Below, in pieces: positions 43,364 to 51,540 of a stretch of 64,000 bases of DNA; positions within the stretch are counted from its first letter, which is position 1; every line of letters begins with the position of its first letter. A program made the translations under genes and the position numbers. Origin of the DNA: Bradyrhizobium sp. Ash2021 (GTDB lineage: Bacteria; Pseudomonadota; Alphaproteobacteria; Rhizobiales; Xanthobacteraceae). Under the pieces are notes generated by a model. It ran no database searches. It had not been told where the DNA came from and saw only the letters and a list, made by a program, of their open reading frames with translations. Location: NCBI RefSeq assembly GCF_031202265.1, contig NZ_CP100604.1, positions 8,724,501 through 8,788,500 on the forward strand, read 5' to 3'.

Positions 43364-45217
43364 ATGAACGACGCTGGCGCTCCCTCCAATCAGCCTGACA
43401 GCGCCGACCAGGGCGGCTTCGATATCGGCGGCCAGCCTTCCGAGGTCCCTGGGGCCGGCAAACCCTATCGGGTGCTGGCGCGCAAATACCGCCCCTCCAG
43501 CTTCGACGATTTGATCGGCCAGGAGGCCATGGTGCGCACCGTTTCGAATGCGTTCGAGACGGGGCGAATTCCGCAGGCCTGGATCCTGACCGGGGTACGC
43601 GGGGTGGGCAAGACCACAACGGCGCGGATTCTGGCCCGCGCGCTGAATTACGAACTGCCGGACGGATCGGTGAAGGGACCGACCATCCACATGCCTGATC
43701 TCGGCGTGCATTGCCGGGCAATCATGGAAAGCCGGCACATGGACGTGCTGGAAATGGACGCCGCCTCACATACCGGCGTCGACGACGTGCGCCAGATCAA
43801 CGACAGTGTGCGCTATGCACCGGCGAGCGCACGCTACAAGGTCTACATCATCGACGAAGTCCACATGCTCTCGACCGCGGCCTTCAACGCGTTCCTGAAG
43901 ACGCTGGAGGAGCCGCCGGAGCACGCCAAATTCGTCTTCGCCACCACCGAAATCCGTAAAGTCCCGGTCACGGTGCTGTCGCGCTGCCAGCGTTTTGACT
44001 TGCGCCGGGTCGAGGCCGACGTGCTGATGAAGCATCTCTCCAATATCGCCGCGAAAGAGGGCGTGGAGGTCGAAGCGGAAGCGCTGGGCATCATCGCGCG
44101 CGCGGCGGAAGGCTCGGTGCGCGATTCGCTGTCGCTGTTCGACCAGGCGATCGCGCATGCGGCAGGCCTGGTGCGCGCCGATGCGGTGCGACAAATGCTC
44201 GGCCTTGCCGACCGCACCCGGGTGATCGACCTGTTCGATTCGCTGGCGCGCGGCGATATCGCCGGCGCGTTCAAGGAGTTTCGCGAGCAGTATGACGTCG
44301 GCGCCGATCCAATCGTGGTGCTGTCCGACCTCGCCGAATTCGTCAATTTCGTCACCCGCGTGAAGATCGTGCCGGCGACCGCCGACAATGTCGCCTTTGG
44401 TGAGACCGAACGGCTGCGTGCGCGCGAATTCGCATTGAAACTTTCGATGCGGGTGCTGTCGCGGATGTGGCAGATGCTGCTCAAGGGCATTGCCGAAGTG
44501 CAGACCGCGACCCGGCCGGCGGCGGCGGCGGAAATGGTGCTGGTGCGTATCGCCTATGTCGCCGACATGCCGACGCCCGATGAAGCGATCAGGATGATCG
44601 AGCAGAACGGCGGCGCCTCGCCGGTGGTCTCTGGCGGCGCATCGGTGTCACGGCCTGCGCCAGCCTCGACGGTATCGTCGATTTCTTCTTCGCCAATGCG
44701 CTCACCGCCCGCCGCACCGCGCGCCGGCGCCGACGCGTCCGCGCGTCCACAGGCCATCGCTTCCGCACCCGAGGCGCAGTCCGCGCTCGCGCTGCGGATC
44801 ACGACCTTTCCGCAACTCGTCGCACTCGCCGGCGAGAAGCGCGATCTCATGACCAAGGCGGCGCTGGAAGCCGATGTGCGCCTGGTACGCATCGAGGATG
44901 GACGGCTGGAAGTCGCACTCGAACGCAACGCCGCGCGCATGCTGGTCAACGATCTCTCCCGCAAGCTGGAGCAATGGACCGGGCGGCGCTGGACCGTGAT
45001 CGTGTCCAACGAGGCCGGACAGCCGACGCTGCGGTCGCAGAACGAGGTCATCAAGAACGAGCGCGAGCGTGCCGCGGAGGCTGACCCGCGCGTGCAGGAA
45101 GTGCTGGCGCGGTTTCCCGGCGCCAAGGTCGTCGAGGTGCGCAAGCTCGCCGCCGAGCCGCCGGAATCCGATGCCAGCGGTGAAGACCCGCTCGATCCGT
45201 CCGACAGCGACGATTGA
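43364..45217 (+). CDS. dnaX: DNA polymerase III subunit gamma/tau
   Basis: A 617-residue protein starting MNDAGAPSNQPDSADQGGFD. It has the Walker A GVRGVGKTTTARILARALNY, the DEVH box YIIDEVHMLS and sensor 1 FATTEIRKVP, then the gamma collar (about 260-390), a Ser/Pro-rich linker (about 425-470) and a tau-type C-terminal domain. The usual four zinc cysteines are mostly absent, leaving one Cys in LGVHCRAIME. It is the clamp-loader ATPase of the replisome. I see no A-rich slippery site for a programmed frameshift. Confidence 0.96.
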   Translation: MNDAGAPSNQPDSADQGGFDIGGQPSEVPGAGKPYRVLARKYRPSSFDDLIGQEAMVRTVSNAFETGRIPQAWILTGVRGVGKTTTARILARALNYELPDGSVKGPTIHMPDLGVHCRAIMESRHMDVLEMDAASHTGVDDVRQINDSVRYAPASARYKVYIIDEVHMLSTAAFNAFLKTLEEPPEHAKFVFATTEIRKVPVTVLSRCQRFDLRRVEADVLMKHLSNIAAKEGVEVEAEALGIIARAAEGSVRDSLSLFDQAIAHAAGLVRADAVRQMLGLADRTRVIDLFDSLARGDIAGAFKEFREQYDVGADPIVVLSDLAEFVNFVTRVKIVPATADNVAFGETERLRAREFALKLSMRVLSRMWQMLLKGIAEVQTATRPAAAAEMVLVRIAYVADMPTPDEAIRMIEQNGGASPVVSGGASVSRPAPASTVSSISSSPMRSPPAAPRAGADASARPQAIASAPEAQSALALRITTFPQLVALAGEKRDLMTKAALEADVRLVRIEDGRLEVALERNAARMLVNDLSRKLEQWTGRRWTVIVSNEAGQPTLRSQNEVIKNERERAAEADPRVQEVLARFPGAKVVEVRKLAAEPPESDASGEDPLDPSDSDD

Positions 45218-45253
45218 GCGATATCCAAGAGGACGCACGCAAGGAAAACATGT

Positions 45254-45574
45254 ATGGCTGATTTTCTCGGCATGATGAAGCAGGCGGCGCAGCTGCAGTC
45301 CAAGATGCAGGCGATGCAGGAAGAACTCGGCAACGTCGAAGTCGAGGGCATTTCCGGCGGCGGGCTCGTCGCCGTCCGCATGACGGCCAAGATGGAAGTC
45401 AAGGCGGTGAAGATCGATCCGTCGCTGATGAAGGTCGACGAGCGCGAGATCCTGGAGGATCTGCTGGTGACCGCGCATAATGACGCGCGGCGCAAGGCGG
45501 AAGCCGCGGTGCAGGAAAAGATGCAAGCGCTGACCGGTGGCTTGGCTTTGCCGCCGGGATTTGGTCTCGGCTGA
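45254..45574 (+). CDS. YbaB/EbfC family nucleoid-associated protein
   Basis: A 106-residue protein: [20 protein letters not shown], then [20 protein letters not shown] and the [20 protein letters not shown] helix. This is the full YbaB fold. It binds DNA as a dimer. It lies between dnaX (36 bases upstream) and recR (1 base downstream), the conserved dnaX-ybaB-recR operon. Confidence 0.95.
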   Translation: MADFLGMMKQAAQLQSKMQAMQEELGNVEVEGISGGGLVAVRMTAKMEVKAVKIDPSLMKVDEREILEDLLVTAHNDARRKAEAAVQEKMQALTGGLALPPGFGLG

Positions 45575-45575
45575 A

Positions 45576-46181
45576 ATGGCCTCTGCGGTTGCCGGTCCCG
45601 AAATCGAGCGCCTGATCCAGCTGTTGGCGCGGCTGCCGGGGCTTGGGCCGCGCTCGGCGCGGCGCGCGGCGCTGCATCTGATCAAGAAGCGCGAAGCCTT
45701 GATGACGCCGCTGGCCGGCGCGCTGCAGGTGGCGATCGACAAGATCCAGGTCTGCAAGACCTGCGGCAATATCGACACCCAAAGCCCCTGCACGGTGTGC
45801 ACCGACCCGCGGCGCGATGGCTCCATCATCGTCGTGGTCGCCGACGTCGCGGATTTGTGGGCGCTGGAGCGGGCGAATGCGACCAACGGCCGCTATCACG
45901 TGCTCGGTGCAACGCTGTCGCCGCTGGACGGCGTCGGGCCGCAAGACCTGACCATCGACGCGCTGGTGGCGCGCGCGCATGACCCGCAGGTGAGCGAAAT
46001 CATCCTGGCGCTGAATGCAACGGTTGATGGCCAGACCACCGCGCATTACATCACCGATCTCCTGCAGGAGGCCAACGTCAAGGTGACGCGGCTGGCCCAC
46101 GGGGTGCCGGTCGGCGGCGAACTTGATTATCTCGACGAAGGTACGCTATCGGCTGCCATGCGGCAGCGAACGCTGTTCTAG
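45576..46181 (+). CDS. recR: Recombination protein RecR
   Basis: A 201-residue protein starting [21 protein letters not shown] helix-hairpin-helix ([16 protein letters not shown]) is followed by the C4 zinc motif [16 protein letters not shown], and the Toprim domain has [12 protein letters not shown] and an [17 protein letters not shown] end. With RecO and RecF it loads RecA at gaps. The start was set by the usual N-terminus and the tight spacing to ybaB. Confidence 0.97.
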   Translation: MASAVAGPEIERLIQLLARLPGLGPRSARRAALHLIKKREALMTPLAGALQVAIDKIQVCKTCGNIDTQSPCTVCTDPRRDGSIIVVVADVADLWALERANATNGRYHVLGATLSPLDGVGPQDLTIDALVARAHDPQVSEIILALNATVDGQTTAHYITDLLQEANVKVTRLAHGVPVGGELDYLDEGTLSAAMRQRTLF

Positions 46182-46206
46182 AATCACACAACGGAACTGA
46201 TTCGAC

Positions 46207-46638
46207 ATGACGAAACAACGATTCGGCAAACGCCTGGCCTTTGCAGCAATCATGGCGGTGGCGTTTGCCGCGCCTTCCGCAGGCGCGCAGCAGGCCGAGC
46301 CCGTGCCGAAAGCGGGCAAATTGATCAGTGCCGGCGGCGTTCTTTCCGGGGAACTCAACACCATGAAGGTCCGTGGCGGCAAAGCTGGCAAGCGCGTCTC
46401 CACCTATCAGATCACCAGCGAGCCGCGCCGGCTGCCGCCGCCGAACGGTCTGTGCAATCTGGAAACCGGCCCGGAAACATTCCAGCTGATCGCCTCCAGT
46501 GAGGCGCAGACCGCGCAGCTGAAGAACTTCGTCGGCAAGGAAATCTCGGTGAAGGTCGATGAAATCGCGTGCGCGCAGGATGCCGGGCAAATGAGCGAGG
46601 CCGTGGTCACCAAGTGGAGTATCGTGACCACGCATTGA
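46207..46638 (+). CDS. Hypothetical exported protein
   Basis: A 143-residue protein with a clear signal peptide (about 1-28: MTKQRFGKRLAFAAIMAVAF, then APSAGA). The mature part is small and beta-rich (KVRGGKAGKRVSTYQITSEP, TFQLIASSEAQTAQL, FVGKEISVKVDEIACAQDAG) with two cysteines. It follows recR by 25 bases but is functionally unrelated. No family recognised; probably periplasmic. Confidence 0.75.
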   Translation: MTKQRFGKRLAFAAIMAVAFAAPSAGAQQAEPVPKAGKLISAGGVLSGELNTMKVRGGKAGKRVSTYQITSEPRRLPPPNGLCNLETGPETFQLIASSEAQTAQLKNFVGKEISVKVDEIACAQDAGQMSEAVVTKWSIVTTH

Positions 46639-46680
46639 ACCGTCTTTTGTCGTTCCGGTTTGTGTGTCTTGTAAAGCTGT

Positions 46681-46786
46681 CGTCGCCCGGCTTGACCGGG
46701 CGATCCAGTAAGCCGCGGCTTCTCGATTTAATCTCAACTGCGGTGGAATACTGGGCGGATTCGCCCGGTCAAGCCGGGCGATGACA
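46681..46786. repeat. Palindromic intergenic repeat, family B variant
   Basis: Outer arms CGTCGCCCGGCTTGACCGGG and CCCGGTCAAGCCGGGCGATG replace the GCGAAAGCGGG arms of family B, but the inner CCAGTAAGCCGCGGCTTCTC and TGGAATACTGG core is the same. This suggests arms and core are exchanged as modules. Confidence 0.75.
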
Positions 46787-46902
46787 ATGGAGGGCTGGAC
46801 GAGAGCAACCGCGGACCGAATTGCCCTCGGTGCAATTTACGAAATGACATCGCGGCGTCGTGCGCGCTAGAAACACGCTGACCCCTTCCCGCGAGTCCCT
46901 CG

Positions 46903-47538
46903 ATGCCCCATCTCTCCGCTCTGCTCGGCTTCGCCCTGGTCTCGTTCGGCATGGTGCTGACGCCGGGCCCCAACATGATCTATCTGATCTCGCGCTCGAT
47001 CGCGCAGGGATCGAGCGCGGGGATGGTGTCGCTCGGCGGTGTCGCGCTGGGCTTCGTGTTCTACATGCTGTGCGCGGCGTTCGGCATCACGGCGCTGTTG
47101 TTGGCAGTGCCCTATGCCTATGACGCGCTGCGGCTCGGCGGCGCGCTGTATCTGCTGTGGCTGGCCTGGCAGGTGCTGAAGCCGAACGGCCGCTCGCCAT
47201 TTCAAGTGCGGGAACTGCCGGTCGACGGCCCGCGCAAACTGTTCGCGATGGGGTTCCTCACCAACCTGCTCAACCCGAAAATCGCGATGCTGTATCTGGC
47301 GCTGCTGCCGCAGTTCATCGACCCCGCTGATGGCAGCGTGCTGGCGCAGTCGATCGTGTTCGGAACCATCCAGATCGTCATCAGCGTCAGCGTCAACGCG
47401 CTGATCGCGCTGACCGCGGGCTCCATCACCGGATTTCTCGGCACCCGCCCGGCCTGGCTCAGGGCCCAGCGCTGGCTGATGGGCACCGTGCTTGCGGGCT
47501 TTGCGCTGAAGCTGGCGTTCGAGGCGAAGCGGGCGTAG
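46903..47538 (+). CDS. LysE family amino-acid/metabolite exporter
   Basis: A 211-residue protein with about six transmembrane helices and the LysE/RhtB signature FGMVLTPGPNMIYLISRSIA near the N-terminus, then SLGGVALGFVFYMLCAAFG and GFLTNLLNPKIAMLYLALLP. It probably exports an amino acid or derivative across the inner membrane. Substrate unknown. Monocistronic between two repeats. Confidence 0.9.
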   Translation: MPHLSALLGFALVSFGMVLTPGPNMIYLISRSIAQGSSAGMVSLGGVALGFVFYMLCAAFGITALLLAVPYAYDALRLGGALYLLWLAWQVLKPNGRSPFQVRELPVDGPRKLFAMGFLTNLLNPKIAMLYLALLPQFIDPADGSVLAQSIVFGTIQIVISVSVNALIALTAGSITGFLGTRPAWLRAQRWLMGTVLAGFALKLAFEAKRA

Positions 47539-47543
47539 GAGGT

Positions 47544-47644
47544 CGTCATGCCCCGCGAAAGCGGGGCACCCAGTACTCCGAGGCGCCTCCGTCATCAACA
47601 GATGCCACGGCGTACTGGATCACCCGTTTTCGCGGGTGATGACA
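47544..47644. repeat. Palindromic intergenic repeat, family B copy 5
   Basis: CGTCATGCCCCGCGAAAGCG with CAGTACTCCGAGG on the left; GCGTACTGGATCACCCGTTT and TCGCGGGTGATGACA on the right. It lies between the convergent lysE-type and GST genes. Confidence 0.85.
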
Positions 47645-47652
47645 ACCGGTGC

Positions 47653-48279
47653 TCAATCCAGCTTCGCCTCCATGCCGCGCTTGGTGGCGGGACGCGCCAT
47701 CAGCGCGCTGTACCAGCGCTGGACGTGGGGGAAATCCGAAAGCTCGACCTTGTGGCGCGGGTGGCGCCATGCCCAGCCGAGGATCGCGAAATCCGCGACC
47801 GACAAGGCGTCGGCGACGAATTCGCGGGTCGCGAGCCGCCGATCCAGCACGGCGTAAAGCCGGCGCGTCTCGGCCATATAGCGATTCAGGCCATAGGCGC
47901 GGTCCTGCTCGTGCTCCAGCGCGATGAAATGGTGCACCTGGCCGGGCATCGGCCCAAAACCGCCCATCTGCCACATCAGCCATTCATAGACCGGGATGCG
48001 CTCGGTCAGCGGCTTGGGCAGGAATTTACCGGTCTTTTCGCCGAGATAGAGCAGGATCGCCCCGGACTCGAACACGCTGACGCGTTTGCCGTCCGGGCCA
48101 TCGGGATCGACGATCGCGGGAATCTTGTTGTTCGGGCTGATTGCAAGGAATGAAGGCGCCATTTGCTCGCCCTTTGAGATGTTCACCGGGATCACCTTGT
48201 AGGGCAGCCCCATTTCCTCCAGCGCGACCGAGATCTTGCGGCCGTTGGGCGTGTTCCAGGTGTGCAGTTCGATCGTCAT
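47653..48279 (-). CDS. Glutathione S-transferase family protein
   Basis: A 208-residue protein of the YfcG/nu-type: N-terminal thioredoxin fold MTIELHTWNTPNGRKISVAL, the cis-Pro segment NNKIPAIVDP, the SGAILLYLGEKTG glutathione-binding helix, and an all-helical C-terminal domain with LSVADFAILGWAWR. Nu-class enzymes often have disulfide reductase activity. Actual substrate unknown. Confidence 0.9.
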   Translation of the reverse strand: MTIELHTWNTPNGRKISVALEEMGLPYKVIPVNISKGEQMAPSFLAISPNNKIPAIVDPDGPDGKRVSVFESGAILLYLGEKTGKFLPKPLTERIPVYEWLMWQMGGFGPMPGQVHHFIALEHEQDRAYGLNRYMAETRRLYAVLDRRLATREFVADALSVADFAILGWAWRHPRHKVELSDFPHVQRWYSALMARPATKRGMEAKLD

Positions 48280-48471
48280 TCCGGTTTCCCCACAAAAGCT
48301 TGGCTATCCCGTACCCCGGAACCCGCAAACCTTACAACCGCGCTTTCCACGGGGCGTCCCCGCGCCCGCGGCAGGCTCGCCGGGCGCTGTTGACGGCATG
48401 AGATCGGCTCTGGAATGTGCGGCCATCCGCCGATAGATTGCGGCCCGCCTCAACCGCCCGAGTACAAAACC

Positions 48472-49035
48472 TTGTCCAAATCAGCCTCCCGCGCCCGCCT
48501 AGCCGAGATCATCCGCAAGCGTTCGTTCGGCCGCGGCGAGATCACGCTGGCGTCGGGCCGCAAGAGCGATTTTTACTTCAACCTCAAGCCGACCATGCTC
48601 GACCCCGAAGGTGCCGCGCTGCTGGCGGAACTGACCTATGAGGCGCTGAAGGACGACCAGCTCGATTTCGTCGGCGGGCTGGAAATGGGCGCGGTGCCGC
48701 TGGCCGGCGCAATCGCGCAGCTCTCCTGGCTCAAGGGCCACCCGATCGCAGCCTTCTTCGTGCGCAAGAAGCCGAAGGAGCATGGCGCGCGGCTGGCGGT
48801 GGAGGGCCTGGCCAAGGGCGAGAGCCTGCAAGGCAAGCGCATCGTGATCGTCGAGGACGTCACCACCACCGGCGGCTCGGCGCTGAAGGCAGTTGAAGCC
48901 GTGCGCGACGCCGGCGGCGAGATCGTGCTGGTCTTCACCATGGTGGACCGCGAAGAGGGTGCGACCGAAACCTTCGCCGAAGCCGGGCTTGAATTTCGCT
49001 CGCTGTACAAGGCCGGCGAGTTTCTGAAGGATTGA
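48472..49035 (+). CDS. pyrE: Orotate phosphoribosyltransferase
   Basis: A 187-residue protein starting at TTG ([20 protein letters not shown]). It has the [21 protein letters not shown]-terminal substrate segment, [13 protein letters not shown], and the PRPP loop [20 protein letters not shown]. It makes OMP from orotate in pyrimidine synthesis. An ATG 57 bases upstream (48415) is in frame but adds unrelated residues; TTG fits the family N-terminus. Confidence 0.93.
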   Translation: MSKSASRARLAEIIRKRSFGRGEITLASGRKSDFYFNLKPTMLDPEGAALLAELTYEALKDDQLDFVGGLEMGAVPLAGAIAQLSWLKGHPIAAFFVRKKPKEHGARLAVEGLAKGESLQGKRIVIVEDVTTTGGSALKAVEAVRDAGGEIVLVFTMVDREEGATETFAEAGLEFRSLYKAGEFLKD

Positions 49036-49055
49036 TTTCCACTCGCTCGAAGTAC

Positions 49056-49181
49056 GTGTCCCGGACGCGGTGCAGCGTTCTTCACGCTGCTCCGCAGAGC
49101 CGGGACCAACGCTTGCGTGGCGGAGCGATGGGCCCCGGATCGGCAGCGCACCGCTGACGCGCTGCGCAGCATCCGGGGCAT
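49056..49181. repeat. Intergenic repeat, family E copy 2
   Basis: GTGTCCCGGACGCGGTGCAG at the left and GCTGCGCAGCATCCGGGGCA at the right, with CCGCAGAGCCGGGACC and ATGGGCCCCGGATCGGCAGC inside, as in the copy at 9862. It is 33 bases shorter in the middle. Confidence 0.8.
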
Positions 49182-49323
49182 GAACTAACCAAACGTGCCG
49201 ACGGGTTCGATACCGGCATTTCTTTTCGGCCCGCCGTTCCGCGGTCACTGCTCGTTTACCATCCCGCCCTATGGTGAATCCCGACTGAAGCACGCGTTGT
49301 TTCAGGGCGTCGTGTTGCGTTGG

Positions 49324-50142
49324 GTGGAGTTAGCGTTGCGTACAGAGTTGTCTTTTTCGCGCGTGCCGCGCCGCGCGATGCTTGTGGCCGCCGGTACCCT
49401 TGCTGCGTCGCTGATGCTTGTGCCCGGCGGCGCATCCGCCGAAGGCCTGTTCGATCTGTTTTTCGGCGGCCAGAAGCAGCAGGCGCGACAGGCGCCGCCG
49501 CAGGCGAGCTTCTTTGCCGATCCGTTCGGCCTCAATCAGCAACAGCAACCCGCATCGGCACCTGCGCCGCGCGTCGCCGGCTCCGGACCCGCCTTCTGCG
49601 TGCGCAGTTGCGACGGCAAATATTTTCCGCTGACCATGCGCGGCAATGCTACGCCGGTTGCGACCTGCCAGGCATTCTGTCCGGCCAGCGCCACCAAGGT
49701 GTTCTACGGCAGCACCATCGACGGCGCGGCCTCGAGCACCGGCGAGCGCTATGCCGACAGCGAAAACGCTTTCGCCTACCGCAAGGCGCTGCGCGCCGAT
49801 TGCACCTGCAACGGACGAAGCCCCTCAGGCCTGGCGCCGGTCGATCTGACGCTCGACACATCGCTGCGCGCCGGCGATGTGGTGGCCACCACCGACGGTC
49901 TGGTCGCCTATACCGGCGTCAGGCTGGGCGCCAACCAGACCGCCGACTTCACACCGGTCGCCTCCTATCCGGGCCTCACCGCCGAGGTCCGCGCGCGGTT
50001 GGGAGAAATGAAGGTCGCGCCCCTGACCGCGGAAATGGTTGGCGAAACCGTGATGCCCGAAACCAGCCGCGACGTCGCGCTGCCGGCGACGTCAGTGCCG
50101 AAGACGGTCGCGCCGAAGGCGAAGCGGGCGGAAGTGAATTAA
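49324..50142 (+). CDS. DUF2865 domain exported protein
   Basis: A 272-residue protein from the GTG at 49324; an in-frame ATG at 49378 (MLVAAGTLAASLML) or a codon at 49195 are other possible starts. A signal peptide ends near GGASA. A Gln/Ala/Pro-rich segment is followed by the DUF2865 core with FCVRSCDGKYFPLTMRGNAT, a CQAFCPASATKVFYGS motif, ALRADCTCNG, and several conserved cysteines. It is a rhizobial envelope protein of unknown role. Confidence 0.8.
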   Translation: MELALRTELSFSRVPRRAMLVAAGTLAASLMLVPGGASAEGLFDLFFGGQKQQARQAPPQASFFADPFGLNQQQQPASAPAPRVAGSGPAFCVRSCDGKYFPLTMRGNATPVATCQAFCPASATKVFYGSTIDGAASSTGERYADSENAFAYRKALRADCTCNGRSPSGLAPVDLTLDTSLRAGDVVATTDGLVAYTGVRLGANQTADFTPVASYPGLTAEVRARLGEMKVAPLTAEMVGETVMPETSRDVALPATSVPKTVAPKAKRAEVN

Positions 50143-50156
50143 GGACGGTCTCTCAA

Positions 50157-50242
50157 CGTCATTGCGAGCGAAGCGAAGCAATCCATCCCTCCGCGCAAAG
50201 AAAGAATGGATTGCTTCGTCGCTTCGCTCCTCGCAATGACGG
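50157..50242. repeat. Palindromic intergenic repeat, family A copy 2
   Basis: CGTCATTGCGAGCGAAGCGA to CGCTCCTCGCAATGACGG, 86 bases, with GAAGCAATCCAT and ATGGATTGCTTC inside. It differs from the copy at 54152 at only a few positions. It lies between two convergent genes. Confidence 0.9.
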
Positions 50243-50260
50243 AAAAAGCCGCGGGAAACG

Positions 50261-50692
50261 CTACCGCCCGACGATGACGCCGATCACGTTCGGCGCCGAC
50301 AGATATTTTTCCTCGATGCTTGCGCGCGCCGCGGCGCGGTTCTCCGGCGTCAGCAGGCCGCGCTTTTCGGCCAGGATCATCCAGCAATAGCCCCACCAGT
50401 CCGTCAGCATGCCCTGATCGTCGACGAGGTCGTAGCCCTGCTCGGCGGCGAAGATGCGGGCATGGGCCTCATCGAGCGAATCGAGCCAGGCGTGATCCCC
50501 AAGCGAAAACAGATCGTCGCTGAAATCGTCGGTGGTGTAGCCCCACACCGACATGCAGACGGCGTTGAATTCGCGGTCGATGGCATCGTCGTCGACGACC
50601 TGGCGGCGTGACGCCTGATGCAGGCGCGACAGCGAGCGCGCAAAGTCGGCGATGCGGGTGAGCGCGAATTGATCGAAGGCGATGGTGGACAT
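50261..50692 (-). CDS. Hypothetical protein
   Basis: A 143-residue acidic cytoplasmic-looking protein starting MSTIAFDQFALTRIADFARS. It is helix-rich and tryptophan-rich (CMSVWGYTTDDF, HAWLDSLDEAHARI, MLTDWWGYCWMILAEKRGLL). A codon 45 bases upstream is in frame but less likely. I do not recognise the family. It is divergent from the sigma-1.1-like gene 174 bases away. Confidence 0.7.
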   Translation of the reverse strand: MSTIAFDQFALTRIADFARSLSRLHQASRRQVVDDDAIDREFNAVCMSVWGYTTDDFSDDLFSLGDHAWLDSLDEAHARIFAAEQGYDLVDDQGMLTDWWGYCWMILAEKRGLLTPENRAAARASIEEKYLSAPNVIGVIVGR

Positions 50693-50866
50693 GTAGTCCT
50701 CGCTAACTCGGATAGACCATAGATATTGTGTCGGCACTGCGCCGAATCACAATGATATATCAAAGACTTGCTAAAGTGTTCTTTAATTTGTTCTGACGGA
50801 AGCGAGGATGCCGTGAAGTGTCCTCCCTCCATTTGGTAGAGGCCCAATTTCAGGAGGATCGACAAA

Positions 50867-51034
50867 ATGGAGTTGCAGAGCATGATCCGGAGAGCCATCG
50901 AGCTTGGTCGCCCGACAGGCTTCATCACCTTCGATCAACTCAACGAGCTGGTACCCTCGGCCACGACCGAGCCGGAAGATATCGAAGCCATCATGGAGGC
51001 TTTGAGCGACGAGGGAATAAATATTGTAGATTAG
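50867..51034 (+). CDS. Free-standing sigma factor region 1.1-like protein
   Basis: A 55-residue protein, MELQSMIRRAIELGRPTGFI then TFDQLNELVPSATTEPEDIE and AIMEALSDEGINIVD. This follows the pattern of sigma-70 region 1.1 (a G-x-hydrophobic-T-h-D-x-L-N segment, then an acidic helix ending G-I-N-h-h-D/E), without any other sigma region. CAGGAGGATCGACAAA is a near-ideal ribosome binding site. Region 1.1 in RpoD blocks DNA binding by free sigma; a separate copy might act on RNA polymerase, which is inference. Confidence 0.75.
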   Translation: MELQSMIRRAIELGRPTGFITFDQLNELVPSATTEPEDIEAIMEALSDEGINIVD

Positions 51035-51085
51035 GATGTCTCGGCCTGCGCCGGGATGACGATAAAGCGATCGCTGGTCAACGCC

Positions 51086-51316
51086 TCACATCGCCGACAG
51101 CATCTTGTCGCCGCAATAATTGGCGTAGAATTTTCCGCCGCATTGCCGCTTGATCGCCACACATCGTGCCGCGGGGGAAGCGTTCGCGGGCACGCTGAAC
51201 GAACAGCTCAGGCCGTCGGCGCTGCGGCCGGCCTTGCCGGCGGCAAACGCTGCGCTGGTGGCGGTGATGCAGAATACCAACAGCGTCGCGGCGGCGATCT
51301 CGATCATCAATCTCAT
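51086..51316 (-). CDS. Small exported cysteine-containing protein
   Basis: A 76-residue protein starting MRLMIEIAAATLLVFCITAT with a signal peptide to about residue 26 (AAFAAG). The mature part of about 50 residues has four cysteines (LSCSFSVPA, RCVAIKRQCGGKFYANYCGD), enough for two disulfides. No family recognised. It ends only 51 bases from the sigma-1.1-like gene, on the opposite strand. Confidence 0.65.
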   Translation of the reverse strand: MRLMIEIAAATLLVFCITATSAAFAAGKAGRSADGLSCSFSVPANASPAARCVAIKRQCGGKFYANYCGDKMLSAM

Positions 51317-51540
51317 GGCCCGGTCCCTCCCACTCCGCCTTGAAAACGCTATGACTTCGAACAATTGCTGGGCTTTCGGCTTTCACTATACCACCAAAGC
51401 CGCGCCACGCGGAGGCCGCAAATCGGCCCGGTCCTTGCATAAAATCATACCAGCGTATGCGTACAACAATCCCTTGGGCAGTTTCGGTTGCGGTGCAAGA
51501 CGCGTATCATTGAGTAACTCCCAATGTCAGGATTGCCGCA

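Noticed and set aside
43364..45217. Programmed frameshift in dnaX producing gamma
   Set aside because: No A-rich slippery heptamer is seen in the linker region.
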